In this document: in pieces, positions 22,001 to 33,904 of the stretch
How the letters are laid out: each line of letters opens with the position of its first letter
How positions within the stretch are numbered: the first letter of the stretch is position 1
DNA from: Ustilaginoidea virens
Taxonomy: Eukaryota; Ascomycota; Sordariomycetes; Hypocreales; Clavicipitaceae
Direction of reading: 5' to 3'
Assembly (NCBI RefSeq): GCF_000687475.1
Contig: NC_057316.1
Coordinates: 558,001-622,000 of the forward strand
Length of the DNA stretch: 64,000 nucleotides
The notes under the pieces: model-generated
Databases searched by the model: none
What the model was told of the DNA's origin: nothing
Seen by the model: the letters and a program-made list of their open reading frames with translations, nothing else
Program-made: the position numbers and the translations under genes

Positions 22001-23096
22001 AATTCGTTTGATTATATTGCGGTCTATATCATCGTAGCCAGCCCTATACAGTACTTTTGCAAGCCTATTTATAAAAGGGTGCCCAAAACGTCGGTGTAAT
22101 TATCGGATTTTACTGGCGGAAAGATGGAAGGCTATTATTTCTGTTGCATTTATAGGCCACTAAGGATGTCCCCATTTCCTTATTATAGGGACTTTAATAT
22201 GCCCCTGTATTAGTACGTTTGCTAGATTATCTAGCTTAACACCCATTCTATCCATATCTGTAATAGAATATAGGAATGGTATTATGCTACTAATAACGTG
22301 GAAGGTGATAGTACCAAATATAGTAGGAATATTTAATATACCAAAAGATATTGCCGAACCTTCGCCAAATTCAACAGTATAGTGCCGCTGACTTTTCTCA
22401 ATTTTTAGTGATGTTATTATTTTCATAAGGGCCTTTGCTTGGCCTATACCAGCCGTTGATACGCCGGAAGCGCCGGTATCTAGTAATATTCCACGGAAGA
22501 TTTAGTCGGTATAGCGCTCTTCTTTTAAAAAGGTATAATTACGGTCTAGTAATATTTAAAAAGGGTCATTATATAATAGGGCATGCCGGCATATTTCATC
22601 TTATAAGGCCTATAATATATTAAGCGATAATATTGGTTCCATTATAGCTAGTATTGATAGTGCTGTTTCCGTAGGGGCTAGGAAATACTAGATGGCTATA
22701 ATTTGCGGTGAGATATCTTCCTCGTCATTTATATCTGCTACTATTATTGCCTCAAAATCTTCGATGATATCGTCAATATCGGTATTTTCAGGCCCTTATT
22801 GTTATAGGTTATCCTATATATCCCCTTCGTATTGCTATAAAAAGGTATTAAACTTCTTATTATTAGGTGTTATACGGTGTGACCGGCTTTTTATCCAGCG
22901 GGCCTTAGATTCTTGTTATTCTTTGGTAGAGTAATTTAATAACCAACAACCTATTTTATTACAAATAAAACATTTCTTTTAGTAAGGCCTTATGCGATAT
23001 TGTTGATTTAAGCCAAATTGCCGTTATGGTGGTTTAAACCGTTATAGGCGTTGATAACGGCTATTAGATTAGTTATATCTGCGGTCTGTAAATAAC
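19088..23096 (-). pseudogene. Copia D pol relic: zinc knuckle, protease, integrase, RT, RNase H
   Basis: Minus-strand order: a Cys-rich knuckle (CFICNKIGCW, about 22950-22985); protease with LLDTGASGVS (about 22455-22490); integrase with a CHQC zinc pair and the DDE-type core including VDIMQIDNRPVLYIVD and VERYYAPLRRAY (about 22000-21600); a repeat linker (20880-21100); RT with GMQIDDTLSL (about 20050-20085); RNase H with ASELYSMV and the tail ending VKRLASR (19090-19630). RT has QIDD where most Copia elements have YVDD. Several long segments remain open, but stops intervene. At 23096 the frame is cut by A3 and resumes at 30513. Confidence 0.8.
20880..21100 (-). repeat. 27-bp coding tandem repeat in D Pol linker (INTPARPNS units)
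   Basis: On the minus strand the integrase-RT linker is built of about eight 9-residue units close to INTPARPNS, with variants such as INTSARPNN and TNTLARSNR. The plus strand shows repeated GACGGGCCGGGGTATTTA. Repeat number and divergence suggest slippage expansion in a disordered linker. Confidence 0.75.
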
Positions 23097-23101
23097 GCTG
23101 T

Positions 23102-23869
23102 TGTTAAAATCCTATAGTAGCCTACTAGGCTGCTGGCCTAATGCCCTACTGGCCTACTGACCTTCTGGCCCTTATACCGCCTCTTAGACTTACGGTAGTC
23201 TTACTAACCTTAGGCTTTTGCCTTTTACCTTAAGGATTTTCAGTGGATTATTTACTGTATATCAAGTAAGGTAGGCCTTGTTGAAAAAGTGTGGCATTGC
23301 TAAATTAGCGTGGTTGCCTACTAGCGTGGTGGCGGCCTACTAGCGTGGTGTGGCATTGCTAAATTAGCGTGGTGGCCTACTAGCGTGGTGGCTAGTCCAC
23401 TAGTGTGGTGGTTAGTCACTAGCGTGGTGGCTAGTTACTAGTGCGGTGACTAATTATTAGTGCGGTGGTTAGGGTGGTTGGAAAGGTCGGATATAGCGGG
23501 GTTGCTGATGTATTATAGCGAGTATTACGGGGAGCCCTTTTATTAGCTTCCCTGGATGCCTGGGCCCACCCCTCCTTCGTGTATATATAGGATAGCTTTC
23601 CCCCTTCTTTCTAGATAGCAGAAGGGTAGCACAATCGAGTCTGTTAATGCACTATATGCCTCTTAACTTTTTACCTTCCCTGCGTTTTCTGGTTATCTTA
23701 TATTTGCCTTGCCTTTATACTTGCCCTGCTTTATAGCACTTGTATAGTCTTAGGACTTGGTGAAAAATCTAGTATTATACTAAGATTAGTTCATAGGTCG
23801 CAGACAGTCTTATGCCATCTAGCTAGCTAGTAAGGCTCTGCTTTTATAGTAACCTTAAGAATTGCAATA
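23102..23869 (+). repeat. LTR-A (5' LTR of A3, 768 bp)
   Basis: Starts TGTTAAAATCC, ends GAATTGCAATA. A CTAGTGTGGTGG-type minisatellite lies at about 23310-23480. The terminal dinucleotides are TG and TA, not TG and CA. Confidence 0.9.
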
Positions 23870-23884
23870 GGTTATAAGCCCGGG
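23870..23884 (+). other. Primer-binding site of A3 (half-tRNA type)
   Basis: GGTTATAAGCCCGGG directly follows the LTR. It is complementary to the initiator tRNA-Met anticodon arm except for one TpG-to-TpA change. The A2 copy at 53431-53444 keeps the unmutated GGTTATGAGCCCGG. Confidence 0.75.
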
Positions 23885-24618
23885 TTTTTACTTCTTTATT
23901 TTTACCCTACCTTTTTGTGTTCACCCCTTGGTCTCTTTTGCTTATTAGTACTACTAATATAGCTATCCTTTAGTATCTTCGGCTTACCCTTATTAACTTT
24001 AGCTTACCTATTATCACCTTTGGCTTACCCTTTATTACCTACGGCATTACCCTGCGGCAATTAATGGCGTACCTAACGGCAACTTACGGCGTAACCTTAC
24101 GGCACTTTTAGCGTAACCTTACGTTATTTTAGGCGTAACCTACGGCACCTACGGACTTTATAGTGTAATATCCTTTACATTATACCACTGTATAACACCT
24201 TTTTCCCTAGTGCACGATACCTACTGCACTATACGGCATCTGTTATACTCTCCCACTTATAGCACCTTTAGTACGGCACTTACGGCACCTTTTATATTAC
24301 GGCACCTACAGCACCTACGGCACTTACGGCACCTTGATATTACAGCACTATATAAGCACCTTGAATACTAACGCTATAATACGGACTTGCACAACGCCTA
24401 CGGCATCCGTGCTTTTTTATATTGAGACCTGCCGCTATATTCTGCGGTTACCTTTTATAGTAGGCTACTAGCCACTATATTTACTAGCTGTCTAGCTAGT
24501 TACTCGGCTATTTTACCAATTATTCGACTATTTTACTAGCTATTTAGCTAGTTATTCCTCTGTTTTTATAACTATCGGCACCATTTTTCAACGGATTTTT
24601 AAACCCTTTTTGCCTACT
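23885..24618 (+). repeat. A3 5' leader with TACGGCACCT decamer repeats
   Basis: Non-coding leader between the primer-binding site and gag. Between about 24040 and 24390 the motif TACGGCACCT and close variants recur many times, partly in direct tandem. The homologous leader of A2 (37140-37199 and 52986-53280) has the same array. Confidence 0.7.
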
Positions 24619-25740
24619 ATAGCAGAGTCAGGATCCTATAAGGTCCCTGAATCTGATACTGAAGTTGATACTAATGCACAGCTACAGCTAGATATAGACG
24701 ATATGAAATCCCAGATGAATATACTAACTGACCTTATACAGGGCCTAGTTAGTAGGCAAAATAACGATACCCAGGCTACCTAGGCTACTAATAAGAAGCC
24801 TACTAAAGCCACTGAAGCTGGACCTTCCACTAGGACGACTACTACTAAAGATAATAATAATAGTAAAGCTAACGTTATAGAAATCGACCAACCTTCTACC
24901 CCTATAAAATATAAGGGTAAAGAGCCTATTTATACAACGCCACCAATAACAACTATTACCAACCAAATTAGTGATGGGGCTATTAAAGAATTAGCAAAGA
25001 CTGCCAACCGCTTTAAGGAATCCCAAAAGCTAAAAAGCCCCTATAATTTCGACCAATGGAAGCAGGCCCTTACTATACAACTTAGGGCCTTTAAAATAGC
25101 TAACTTTATTAACGACCCCTCTATAGTAAGGCACTTTGATGAGTCTAAGCAGGCACTTCTACTACTAATGCTAAAGAATAGCTGTGGTAAAGAAGCTGCA
25201 GAGGCTATAGACTGGTGTAATGACCTAGAGGAAGCCTACCTTCTGCTAGTGGCCTAGTATTGCTACTCACTAGAAGTATAGCGGGCACACTTATACCCTA
25301 CCTTTCACACCCTTACATTTACCGGTTATAAGGGCACTTTGGAAGCTTTTAATAGCGAATTTAACAGCTATATTTCTCGCTTTAGAATCCTAGGTTCTAA
25401 AATCGACTCTTTCGACCAAGTTAACTAATATCTTTAGGCTGTAGAGGGGGTATTTACCTGCTGGACTGAACGCTAACGCTCTATAATTAGGGCTTATAGC
25501 GCCTAAGGTGTTATTAACAGCAGCAAATTTAACCTCTAGTATTTTATAGTTAACCTACTAGAAGAACAGCATTCTAAAGGGTCTAATAAAGTAGCTGCTA
25601 ATAATAACCCTAAGCAGCTTAAGGCTTCCAAAGACTCTAAGAATAAAGGGTCTACTAATACCGCTTCTACTAATAATAGCAAGAATAATTCTACTAATAA
25701 TAGGAAAAAGAAGCAGTAATAGAAGAAGAAATAGGACTCT
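24619..25740 (+). pseudogene. Copia A3 gag relic
   Basis: The frame begins ATA-GCA-GAG (start codon lost), followed by a coiled-coil-like QLQLDIDDMKSQM segment, a Thr/Lys-rich linker and the Gag core with FDQWKQALTIQLRAF and FTGYKGTLEAFNSEFNSY. A Ser/Thr/Asn/Lys tail ends near 25740. About ten in-frame TAG or TAA codons replace Gln or Trp. No CCHC knuckle was seen. Confidence 0.78.
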
Positions 25741-28700
25741 AGCAGCAATCAGCAAGATATTAAGGCCTTTATTATAGGCAACTATAATACCTAGGATACT
25801 AATATATCTTATTCTTCTTCTACTACATCTACTAATATAAGCTATAGTGCTAAATTAGGCGGCAAGACCCCTAAGGATGCCCTCCTTTATAATACAGGCT
25901 CTACTTATCATATTGTTAATAATAAGAAGCATTTCACCACTTTTCACTATTTTGAGAAGGATGATAAGCCGGTAATTACTACTAGTAGTGGCCCTATTTC
26001 CCCTACTAGTTAGGGCACAGTACGATTTACTGTGCTATAGGGCGTTAATCCTACCAAATGGGGTATTATAGAGCTTAAGAATGCACTATATATTCCTGCT
26101 TTAGATATTAATATCATTAGCGGTGTAAAGCACTATGCCGCTAAAGGGGTACTAATTAAAAATCAGCTTTAGTTAGTAAGCCGTAAATGCATCGGCATTT
26201 TTAACTTCGAAAAATACAGCTTTTTCCTTCTACAGAAAGGAATAGACACACCACTACTGCATTAACCTTGCAGCCACTATACTAATAGTATAGTAGTAGA
26301 GGTCCCCAGCCCTATTAACCCTGCTGATTATAGTAATCCTAAGGAAACCACTATTACCCCCGTTCCTACTATTACGACTAATAAGGAACCTATAGAGGCT
26401 ACTAGCCCTACTACCTAACCTTCCGCTATTACGACTAGCGAAGACCCTATAAAGGTTACTAACCCTACTCCTGCCCCTATAGCTGCTAATACAGAATATT
26501 AGAAGCTATTATAATTAGCCGGCATTTGGCATATACGGCTAGGGCATATAGGTATTCAGCTGCTTAAAAAGACCTGTGCTAATACCCCTGGTCTACCTAA
26601 CCTTAATAAGGTTAAAGATGCTGATTTTCGCTATCTAGCCTATATACAGGCTAAAAAGGTTAGAAGACCTTCTAAGGATGCGATACCTAATCTAGCTAAA
26701 TGCCTGGATATTATAGAAGGTAATACTTTTGCTATATTACCTATACTATATAATAAACGACCTATTGCCCTTATATTAGTGGACAGAAAATCCCGATTCC
26801 GCTGGCTTTACTTACTGCCTAATAGGGAAGGCACTATTGTTTTTAAAGCATTATAGAGCTTTATATAGAGCCTATAGGTCAGATATAGTAAAACGCCTAT
26901 TGAATTCCACTATAATGGTGAAAATGAAATCAATAAAATGCTTAGTGATTGGCTTATTAAACAGGGTATAGCTTTTAATACCTCTTGCCCTTATATTCAC
27001 GAATAAAACGGCCTAGCTAAGCGGTCTATTAGGGTTATAGCTGATAGGCTACGTGCTACTATAGCCTGGTTAAGGCTTCTATCTAACCTCTGGTCTGCTG
27101 TAATTACTGGCGTTATTATGCTAGTAAATATAATAGCTGTTACTAATAGACCTTCTAGCCCCTATCAGAAGCTATTAAAGGATTATGACCATATTACGCC
27201 GGAGCACTACCCTGATCTTATTAACTTTAGGGCCATTAGAGCAGCTATTGAAGTGCTTATACCATACGAAAAGCGTATAAAAAGCCGCAAATTAGCGCCC
27301 CATACCGAGCCTGGTAGGCTCCTTACTACTCTAGGTAATAATACTTACCTAGTCTACCTTCTAAAGAAGAAGGTTATTACTAAAACAACTTTTATTACCT
27401 TTATTCACCAAAATGAAGGTATAGGCCCTATTTCTAGTAGCCTAGAAGGAGACTTTTATAAAGGGCAAAATACAGGTTCAGAGGGGGTATCTAGCAGAGA
27501 ACCTGCTATTTTACTAGATGACCTTGAAAGCATGCCAGACCCTATTAACCTTACTAATATTACTAATACTAGTATTATACCGGATAACCTGGAAAGCATG
27601 CCGGACCCTACTAATTTTACCAGCGTTACTAATACTAATGCTACCCCGGATGATATTACTAATACTAATGCCACCGTAGATTACCTTCTTAAGTCAGAAG
27701 GTACTATACTATAGTCCCCGGCTACTACAAAGGATGACCTTATAGATATCCTTACTAGCCTTACTCCTGCCGACCTTACTAGCCCTACTGGCCCTATTGG
27801 CCCTGCTGGCCCTATTGGCCCTACTGGCCCTATTAGCCTTATTGGCCCTGCTAGCCCTGCTAACCCTACTAGCCCTACCGACTTATTCCCTAATTATGAT
27901 TTATATCACCTAATATGGGATTCCTGCTATGCAGCTAAGCGTAAGCTAGCTAAAAAGGCCCCTGATGGTACGCCTAATAGCTAGAAGGATGTGCTATAAT
28001 GCCCTGAAAAAGAAAAAGACCTTTAGATAAAGGCACTATTTAAGGAATTCGAGCAGCTTTTGGATACTAAAGTTTTCCAGTTTATTCCTAAGTCTAGCAT
28101 TCCTATTAATAGGAAAATTATACGCAATAGGCCTGTTTTTCGGGTTAAAAAGGATGCTAATAATCAGCCTATAAAATATAAGGCTAGATTAGTTATTAAG
28201 GGCTTTATACAAGTCGAAGGAAAGGACTTTTAGCATACCTATACTTCTACCTCTATCCTACCCACCTAGAGGGTTATACTAGCTTTGGCTGCTAGCAATA
28301 ACTGGGAGATAAAGCAAATCGACTTTATAAGCGCCTTCCTAAATAGCGAACTTTCTGAGACCATTTATATAGATATCCCTAACGGATTCCTTAAATTTAC
28401 AAAGAGCTTATTACTAACTAATAGCAAGCTTTAGTCTAATATACAGCGCCAACGGCTACTAATTTTGCTTAAAGAAGCTGGATTCAACCCTTCTATTAAG
28501 CAAGCTATCTTACTAAAGAAGGCCCTATACGGGCTAAAATAAGCACCCCGCGAATAGCAACACCGGCTAAAAGACCTAATTTCTAGTGAAGGTTTTTTAC
28601 CTTTAGCTTCTAATGCTGCCGTCTTTTATAATAAGCAAACTAGCACCTTTATCGTCACCTATATTGACAATTGCCTATTAGTTAGTCCAAATATAACTTA

Positions 28701-29625
28701 TATTAACCAGCTAAAAAGGAAATTTCATAAGGTCTATACTATAGAAGACTGCGGTCCGGCTTCCTTCTTCCTAAGCGTACAGATTATACGAAATAGGAAG
28801 GAAGGTCTATTATAGCTACACCAAGCCCAATTTATAGCAGAGGTCCTAGCTAAATTCGGCTTACAGGATACTAAACCTCAGCTTATTCCACTTCAACTAG
28901 GAATTCTTAATAAATCTAGTGGAAAAGACCTTAGCCCTACTGATCAGAGCCTTTATCAGAGCCTTACTAGCACTATAATGTGGCTTATAATGATGATTAG
29001 ACCCGACCTAGCATTCCCTACCCAATACCTTTCTCGGTTTATATCTAAGGCAACTAATATGCATCTAAATGCTGCAAAAGGCAGCTTTAGCTACCTTAAA
29101 GGCACTAAGAACCTAGCTATTTGCTTTAGTACTACTAAAAGCAACCAACAGCCTATTATAACCGCTTATTCTGATAGCGATTTTGCTAGCTGTAAAGAAA
29201 CCTCTAAATCTACTGGAGGCTTCCTTACTACTATTAATAGTGGTCCTATTAGCTGGCGTTCTAAGCGAGCCTCTTTAGTAGTACTATCTACTTTAGAAGC
29301 TGAATCTGATGCATTACTTAAGACTATCCGTAAGGTATAGTGGCTTTCTAACCTTTGCAAGGAGCTGGAAATTAATATTTTACGCCCTATACCGCTATAC
29401 TGCGATAACCAGGGCTCCATTTCGAATTCTAACGACCCTAATCAGCACGCTCGCACTAAGCATACGCTATTAAAATTCCGGTATATTAGGGAGTAAGCCC
29501 AGCTGGGCTTAGTTAAAATTACCTATTTACCTACTAATAGTATGCCTACTAACAGTCTTACCAAGCCACTACCGGGCCCTAAATTTACTAGGTTCCGCGA
29601 GTTACTAGGCCTTAGGGCCTGCTAA
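25741..29625 (+). pseudogene. Copia A3 pol relic: protease, integrase, RT, RNase H
   Basis: Protease motif LLYNTGST (25882-25905; Asp changed to Asn). Integrase from about 26500: HxxxxH near IWHIRLGHIG, then LILVDRKSRFRW (about 26770-26805), EFHYNGENE and NGLAKRS, where the catalytic Glu is Lys. Open stretch 27118-27714 covers the integrase tail. A linker holds ESMPDPTN-type repeats (27515-27670) and a collagen-like GPIGPAGPIG run (27770-27870). RT core spans about 28020-28790 with TYIDNCLLV at 28657-28683; RNase H follows from about 29150 and ends at 29625. Confidence 0.8.
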
Positions 29626-29730
29626 CTTATACTAACTTACTAAGGTTTTTCCTATGTTTTTCCTTAGCACTTTTACTGCATTTTCTTTCCCTATCCTTTA
29701 CACGATTAGCTTGCTACTACAGTAGCTAAT

Positions 29731-29739
29731 CAGAGGGGG
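29731..29739 (+). other. Polypurine tract of A3
   Basis: CAGAGGGGG directly abuts the 3' LTR. The same tract occurs at the 3' LTRs of A1, A2 and also B2, so families A and B share it. Confidence 0.75.
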
Positions 29740-30507
29740 TATTAAAATCCTATAGTAGCCTACTAGGCTGCTGGCCTAATGCCCTACTAGCCTACTGACC
29801 TTCTGGCCCTTATACCGCCTCTTAGACTTACAGTAGTCTTACTAACCTTAGGCTTTTGCCTTTTACCTTAAGGATTTTCAGTGGATTATTTACTGTATAT
29901 CAAGTAAGGTAGGCCTTATTGAAAAAGTGTGGCATTGCTAAATTAGCGTAGTTGCCTACTAGCGTGGTGGCGGCCTACTAGCGTGGTGTGGCATTGCTAA
30001 ATTAGCGTGGTGGCCTACTAGCGTAGTAGCTAGTCCACTAGTGTGGTGGTTAGTCACTAGCGTGGTGGCTAGTTACTAGTGCGGTGACTAATTACTAGTA
30101 CGGTGGTTAGGGTGGTTGGAAAGGTCGGATATAGCGGGGTTACTGACGTATCATAGCGAGCATTACGGGAAGCCCTCTTACTGGCTTCCCTGGATGCCTA
30201 GGCCCACCCCTCCTTCATATATATATAGGATAGCTTTCCCCCTTCTTTCTAGATAGCAGAAGGGTAGCACAATCGAGTCTATTAATGCACTATATGCCTC
30301 TTAACTTTTTACCTTCCCTGCGTTTTCTGGTTATCTTATATTTGCCTTGCCTTTACACTTGCCCTGCTTTATAGCACTTATATAGTCTTAGGACTTAGTG
30401 AAAAATCTAGTATTATACTAAGATTAGTTCACAGGTCGCAGACAGTCTTATGCCATCTAGCTAGCTAGTAAGGCTCTGCTTTTATAGTGACCTTGAGAAT
30501 TGCAATA
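29740..30507 (+). repeat. LTR-A (3' LTR of A3, 768 bp)
   Basis: Same length as the 5' LTR; begins TATTAAAATCC (TG changed to TA) and ends GAATTGCAATA. Differences seen against the 5' LTR are transitions. Confidence 0.9.
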
Positions 30508-30512
30508 GCTGT

Positions 30513-32372
30513 ATTATCGTCGGTATTTATATCTTCTATATCTTATTAAAGGAAGTGATTTTATTGGTCCCGGTGTGATTATACTGCTTTATATATAGAT
30601 ATAGAATGCCGTAGGTCTAATGCAAGCCCTTTAAATGTTGGTGCATGACGGTAAATAGCCTGGCTGCACTCTGGGGTATCCCGTACGGCATTTAGCACTT
30701 GCCGATATAGCTCAGTATCAGCTGTAAAGGGGGCAAAAAGACTATAATGCAAGCATTATAATTCTTCTAATAAAATATTAAGGCATTCGAGCTTAGATTT
30801 ATCGGGGTGTTTTACAATAATTAATTGTAGTATTGTTTTATTCCACCGATATAAATAGAATTGCTCTGTGCTTTTAGTCTTAAAGTGGCTTTTAACCTTA
30901 TTGACCATTTTGTCAAATGTAAGGGTATTATAGATAGGTTCTATATTATCGAAGTAAAAAGTCTCTGTATTGCCGATTAATATAATCTGAAATGCTCTAT
31001 TAAATGCGTAATCAGATAAGCCTAGTAGTCGACATTTGCTTTTAAAAGATATAACCTTTAGAATAATAAAGTCATCCATTTTACCGCTGTATCTATCCTC
31101 TGTACGGTAGCTGCATAATAGGTCAGATATCTTTTTAGATATATCGTCCCGGTGTTTTAGAATATCTGGCTCTAGAGGGTATTCTAGAATATCTTATTGG
31201 TTGCGTTGTGGTATATTCGGGTTATTTGTTATAGCCGGGTTATTTGTTATAAATGGCGGCTTTTGTGGGTGGCCGTGATACCAAGAGTCGTTAAATCTAG
31301 CATTTATTGTGTCTTAACCAATACCGGTAGGCTGCCTAATGCCGCTAGAAACGGTAATACAGGGGTTATTACTATCGTGATTATTAGTATTGTGATTATT
31401 TATATCGGATTGGTGCCTATATGCTTCTTAATCTGCCTTATTAGGGCTCTCTATTAATAGCAGTATATCGTCCGGGTTAATAATTCGGCCTCTTATTAGT
31501 ATAGGCCGGCCTCGTAAGCCTCGAAAAAATCCGCCTCTACTAGGGGTATATGCCCTAGGATAATATAAGTCATTGGGTCGGTTAGCCGGTTATTGTGGAC
31601 TATATTCCTCGCTATTATCTTCGTCATGTAAATGGTCTTCGCTTATTAAATACTATTAGTTACGGGAGCTTTCCCCCTCAATTTATAGCCTATTATAAAT
31701 AGGCTCCTTTCCTTTATGTTGTATCGGTCGGCCGCTTTCTATATTGGTAGGGTTATATTGTATAGGTCGGCCGCTTTCTATATTGGTAGGGTTATTTATA
31801 GTAGGAATAGGAGGCTATTTTAATATTAATAGGGGGATAATTTCCGTTTGGCGTAGTTGGGCGCTTGGTGTATTAAAGTCCCTATTAGAAGAAGGGGCTT
31901 ATGACGGTCTTTCTAGTAAAGGTATAACTATTGCTTATGATATAGTCCTTCCAGGTGTGTTTTGCAGTATTTGTAATTCTTGCGTAGTATTACTAATTAG
32001 TATAGATACTTCCCTATGTGGATTTAATCGCGATACAAATCTTCTGCGTTGTAGTTATCGGCTTATTTCTTCTTGTGGCCATATAGAATTTTCCGGTTGT
32101 TGTAGGCAGTTAATTAAAGATGGTATAACTGCTGAGCCTGATCGTCCTACATATACGCCATACTCACATAGGATTATACGGAATTCCCGTAATAGCTCAC
32201 CATTAATGCGTTTAAATAAGACTTCATCCCACTCGCTAAAGTTATCGCAAAACATATCCCATAAATCGTTATCTATATCTTCGCCTATATCGTAAGCGTT
32301 GAAGCGGTATATTAGCCAATTATGTAGGTCGATATCGGTTACATTTTGTGGATTAATATATTCATTTACATC
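30513..32372 (-). pseudogene. Copia D gag relic (main part)
   Basis: Continuation of the D polyprotein right of A3. On the minus strand, 32255-32055 encodes a conserved N-terminal Gag segment (FRIILCEYGVYVGRSGS) and 31079-30756 a second one (FIILKVISFKSKCRLLG). The equivalent segments in E2 are at 45890-46020 and 47000-47330. The middle is disordered and stop-containing. It is broken at 32372 by a solo LTR-A. Confidence 0.75.
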
Positions 32373-33092
32373 TGTTAAAATCCTATAGTAGCCTACTAGG
32401 CTGCTGGCCTAATACCCTACTGGCTTACTGACTTTTTGGCCCTTATACCGCCTCTTAGACTTACGGTAGTCTTTCTTACCTTAGGCCTTTGCCTTTTACC
32501 TTAAGGATTTTCAGTGGATTATTTACTGTATATCAAGTAAGGTAGGCCTTGTTAAAAAGGTGTGGCATTGCTAAATTAGCGTGGTGGGCCTACTAGTGTG
32601 GTGGCGGCCTACTAGTGTGGTGGCTAGTCTACTAGTGTGGTGGGTAGTCACTAGCGTGGTGGCTAATTACTAGTGCGGTGGTTAGGGTGGTTAGAAAGGC
32701 CGGATATAGTGGGGCTGCTGACGTATCATATACGTGGCATAGTGAGCATTACGGGGAGCTATCTTACTGGCTACCCTGAATGCCTGGGCCCACCCCTCCT
32801 TCGTGTATATATAGGATAGCTTTCCCCCTTCTTTTTAGATAGTTGAAGGGCAGCACAATCGAGTCTGTTAATGCACTATATGCCTCTTAACTCCCACCTT
32901 CCCTGCGTTTCTGGTTATCTTATATTTGCCTTGCCTTTACACTTGCCCTGCTTTATAGCACTTGTATAGTCTTAGGACTTGGTGAAAAATCTAGTATTTA
33001 TACTAAGATTAGTTCACAGGTCGCAGACAGTCTTGTGCCATCTAGCTAGCTAGTAAGGCTCTGCTTTTATAGTGACCTTGAGAATTGCAATA
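32373..33092 (+). repeat. Solo LTR-A (720 bp) in D gag, TSD ACATC
   Basis: Starts TGTTAAAATCC, ends GAATTGCAATA, flanked by ACATC at 32368-32372 and 33093-33097. Joining the flanks keeps the D gag frame continuous. There is no internal region, which fits recombination between the two LTRs of a former family A element. Its minisatellite (about 32575-32690) is shorter than in A3. Confidence 0.9.
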
Positions 33093-33097
33093 ACATC

Positions 33098-33193
33098 TAT
33101 CCAATTTTTATCAATAAGCTTAGCATATTTTCGCAGTGGCTTAGGTAGTGATAAAGATGGTGGTGTAGGTGATGATGGTCGTGATGAATCCAT
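33098..33193 (-). pseudogene. Copia D gag N-terminus
   Basis: The minus-strand ATG at 33193 opens a frame beginning MDSSRPSSPTPPSLSL and reaching KNWIDV, where the solo LTR-A interrupts it. Translation resumes correctly on the other side at 32372. Confidence 0.75.
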
Positions 33194-33202
33194 AGTGAAC
33201 GT

Positions 33203-33432
33203 GTGTAATTTAGTCGCTAAATGGTATTACCAAAGGTCGCAATATATAGCGTTTTTGCAAAGTATAAATTAGTCGCTAAATAGTATTATTAAAGGTCGTA
33301 ATATATAGCGTTTTTATAGAGTGTAATTTGGTGGCTAATTGGTATCGTCAAAGCGTAATATATAGCCTATTTGCAAAGTGTATAATTTAGTTGCTAATTG
33401 GTATCGTCAAAACGTAATATATAGCAGTATAA
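33203..33432 (-). repeat. Four-copy ~59-bp tandem repeat in the D leader
   Basis: Copies start at 33203, 33262, 33321 and 33378 with lengths 59, 59, 57 and 55. Each has a core TAGTCGCTAAATGGTATT-like segment and an AATATATAGCG segment. It sits directly upstream of the D gag start in the 5' leader. Confidence 0.82.
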
Positions 33433-33437
33433 GTAAG

Positions 33438-33769
33438 TGTTGGTTTCACCAAGGGGTACCCAGTTGTACGTAGGGTTGCGCGCGTGGTATCAAGTACCGT
33501 GAGGTCACCGGTCAAAGGTATGATTACTTCTTTGATTATGACTATGACTAACTAAGAGGAAAGAAAGGAAGCAAAAGAGTAATTACACGATGTGGCCTTT
33601 TTGTGCGTGCCGTAGTCACGTGCTTCGGCGCGGTCGGGCCGGACTGCCCGCGTGCCCTACCGGGCTCAGGGGCATAGGGGCAAAAGTGGCCACATCGTGC
33701 GTAACGGGTGTGCGCGGCACATTCGTCGCAATGTGCCCAATTGGGCACCTTGCGACAGCGATTCCAACA
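33438..33769 (-). repeat. Solo LTR-E (332 bp) in the D leader, TSD GTAAG
   Basis: Plus-strand ends TGTTGGTTTC and GATTCCAACA; flanked by GTAAG at 33433-33437 and 33770-33774. It keeps a high GC content and canonical ends. The short open frames on both strands are shadows of a GC-rich repeat and not genes. Confidence 0.9.
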
Positions 33770-33774
33770 GTAAG

Positions 33775-33904
33775 CCTCGTTATGGACGAGAGGAGAGAAG
33801 GTTAATATCTGTAATTTATCTCTCAGATTAGCACGATCTCACCGAGATTGTCTCTTCTAGACAAATCTCTAGCTGATCTATATTACTACTGTAACACTGA
33901 TTAG
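33775..33904 (-). other. D leader next to the 5' LTR
   Basis: On the minus strand the element continues after its 5' LTR with CTAATCAGTGTTACAG. The first ten bases resemble the same position in E2 (CTGATCAGTG) and E1 (TTGATCAGTA), so this is the likely primer-binding site. The matching tRNA was not identified. Confidence 0.45.

Larger units (their letters stand above)
23102..30507 (+). mobile_element. Copia family A, copy A3 (complete 7.4-kb structure, inserted in D)
   Basis: Two 768-bp LTRs (23102-23869, 29740-30507) flank 5870 bp with primer-binding site, gag, protease, integrase, RT, RNase H and polypurine tract. GCTGT flanks it at 23097-23101 and 30508-30512, and the joined flanks match the uninterrupted gag region of E1 near 42715. 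It is the best reference for family A. Gag starts at an ATA (formerly ATG), Pol has TAG and TAA stops, the RT motif is YIDN and the integrase Glu is Lys, so it is dead. Confidence 0.9.

Noticed and set aside
23310..23480. Short regular repeats suggesting a CRISPR-like array
   Set aside because: Units are degenerate and contiguous without unique spacers; they form a minisatellite in an LTR of a fungal element.
24619..25740. Alternative genetic code with TAG read as Gln
   Set aside because: TAG also replaces Trp (TGG) sites, TAA occurs too, and copies differ by CpA transitions, so RIP explains the pattern.
27118..27714. 198-codon plus-strand open frame as an independent gene
   Set aside because: It is the integrase tail and linker of A3 Pol, an open gap between RIP stops, not a separate gene.
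31744..32295. 183-codon plus-strand open frame
   Set aside because: It is antisense to the D Gag N-terminus, which has clear homology to E2 Gag on the other strand.
33548..33805. Cys/Arg-rich open frames in LTR-E copies (also 44773-44999, 51711-51958, 52828-53124)
   Set aside because: Same LTR sequence each time, open on both strands, with no start context or family match.
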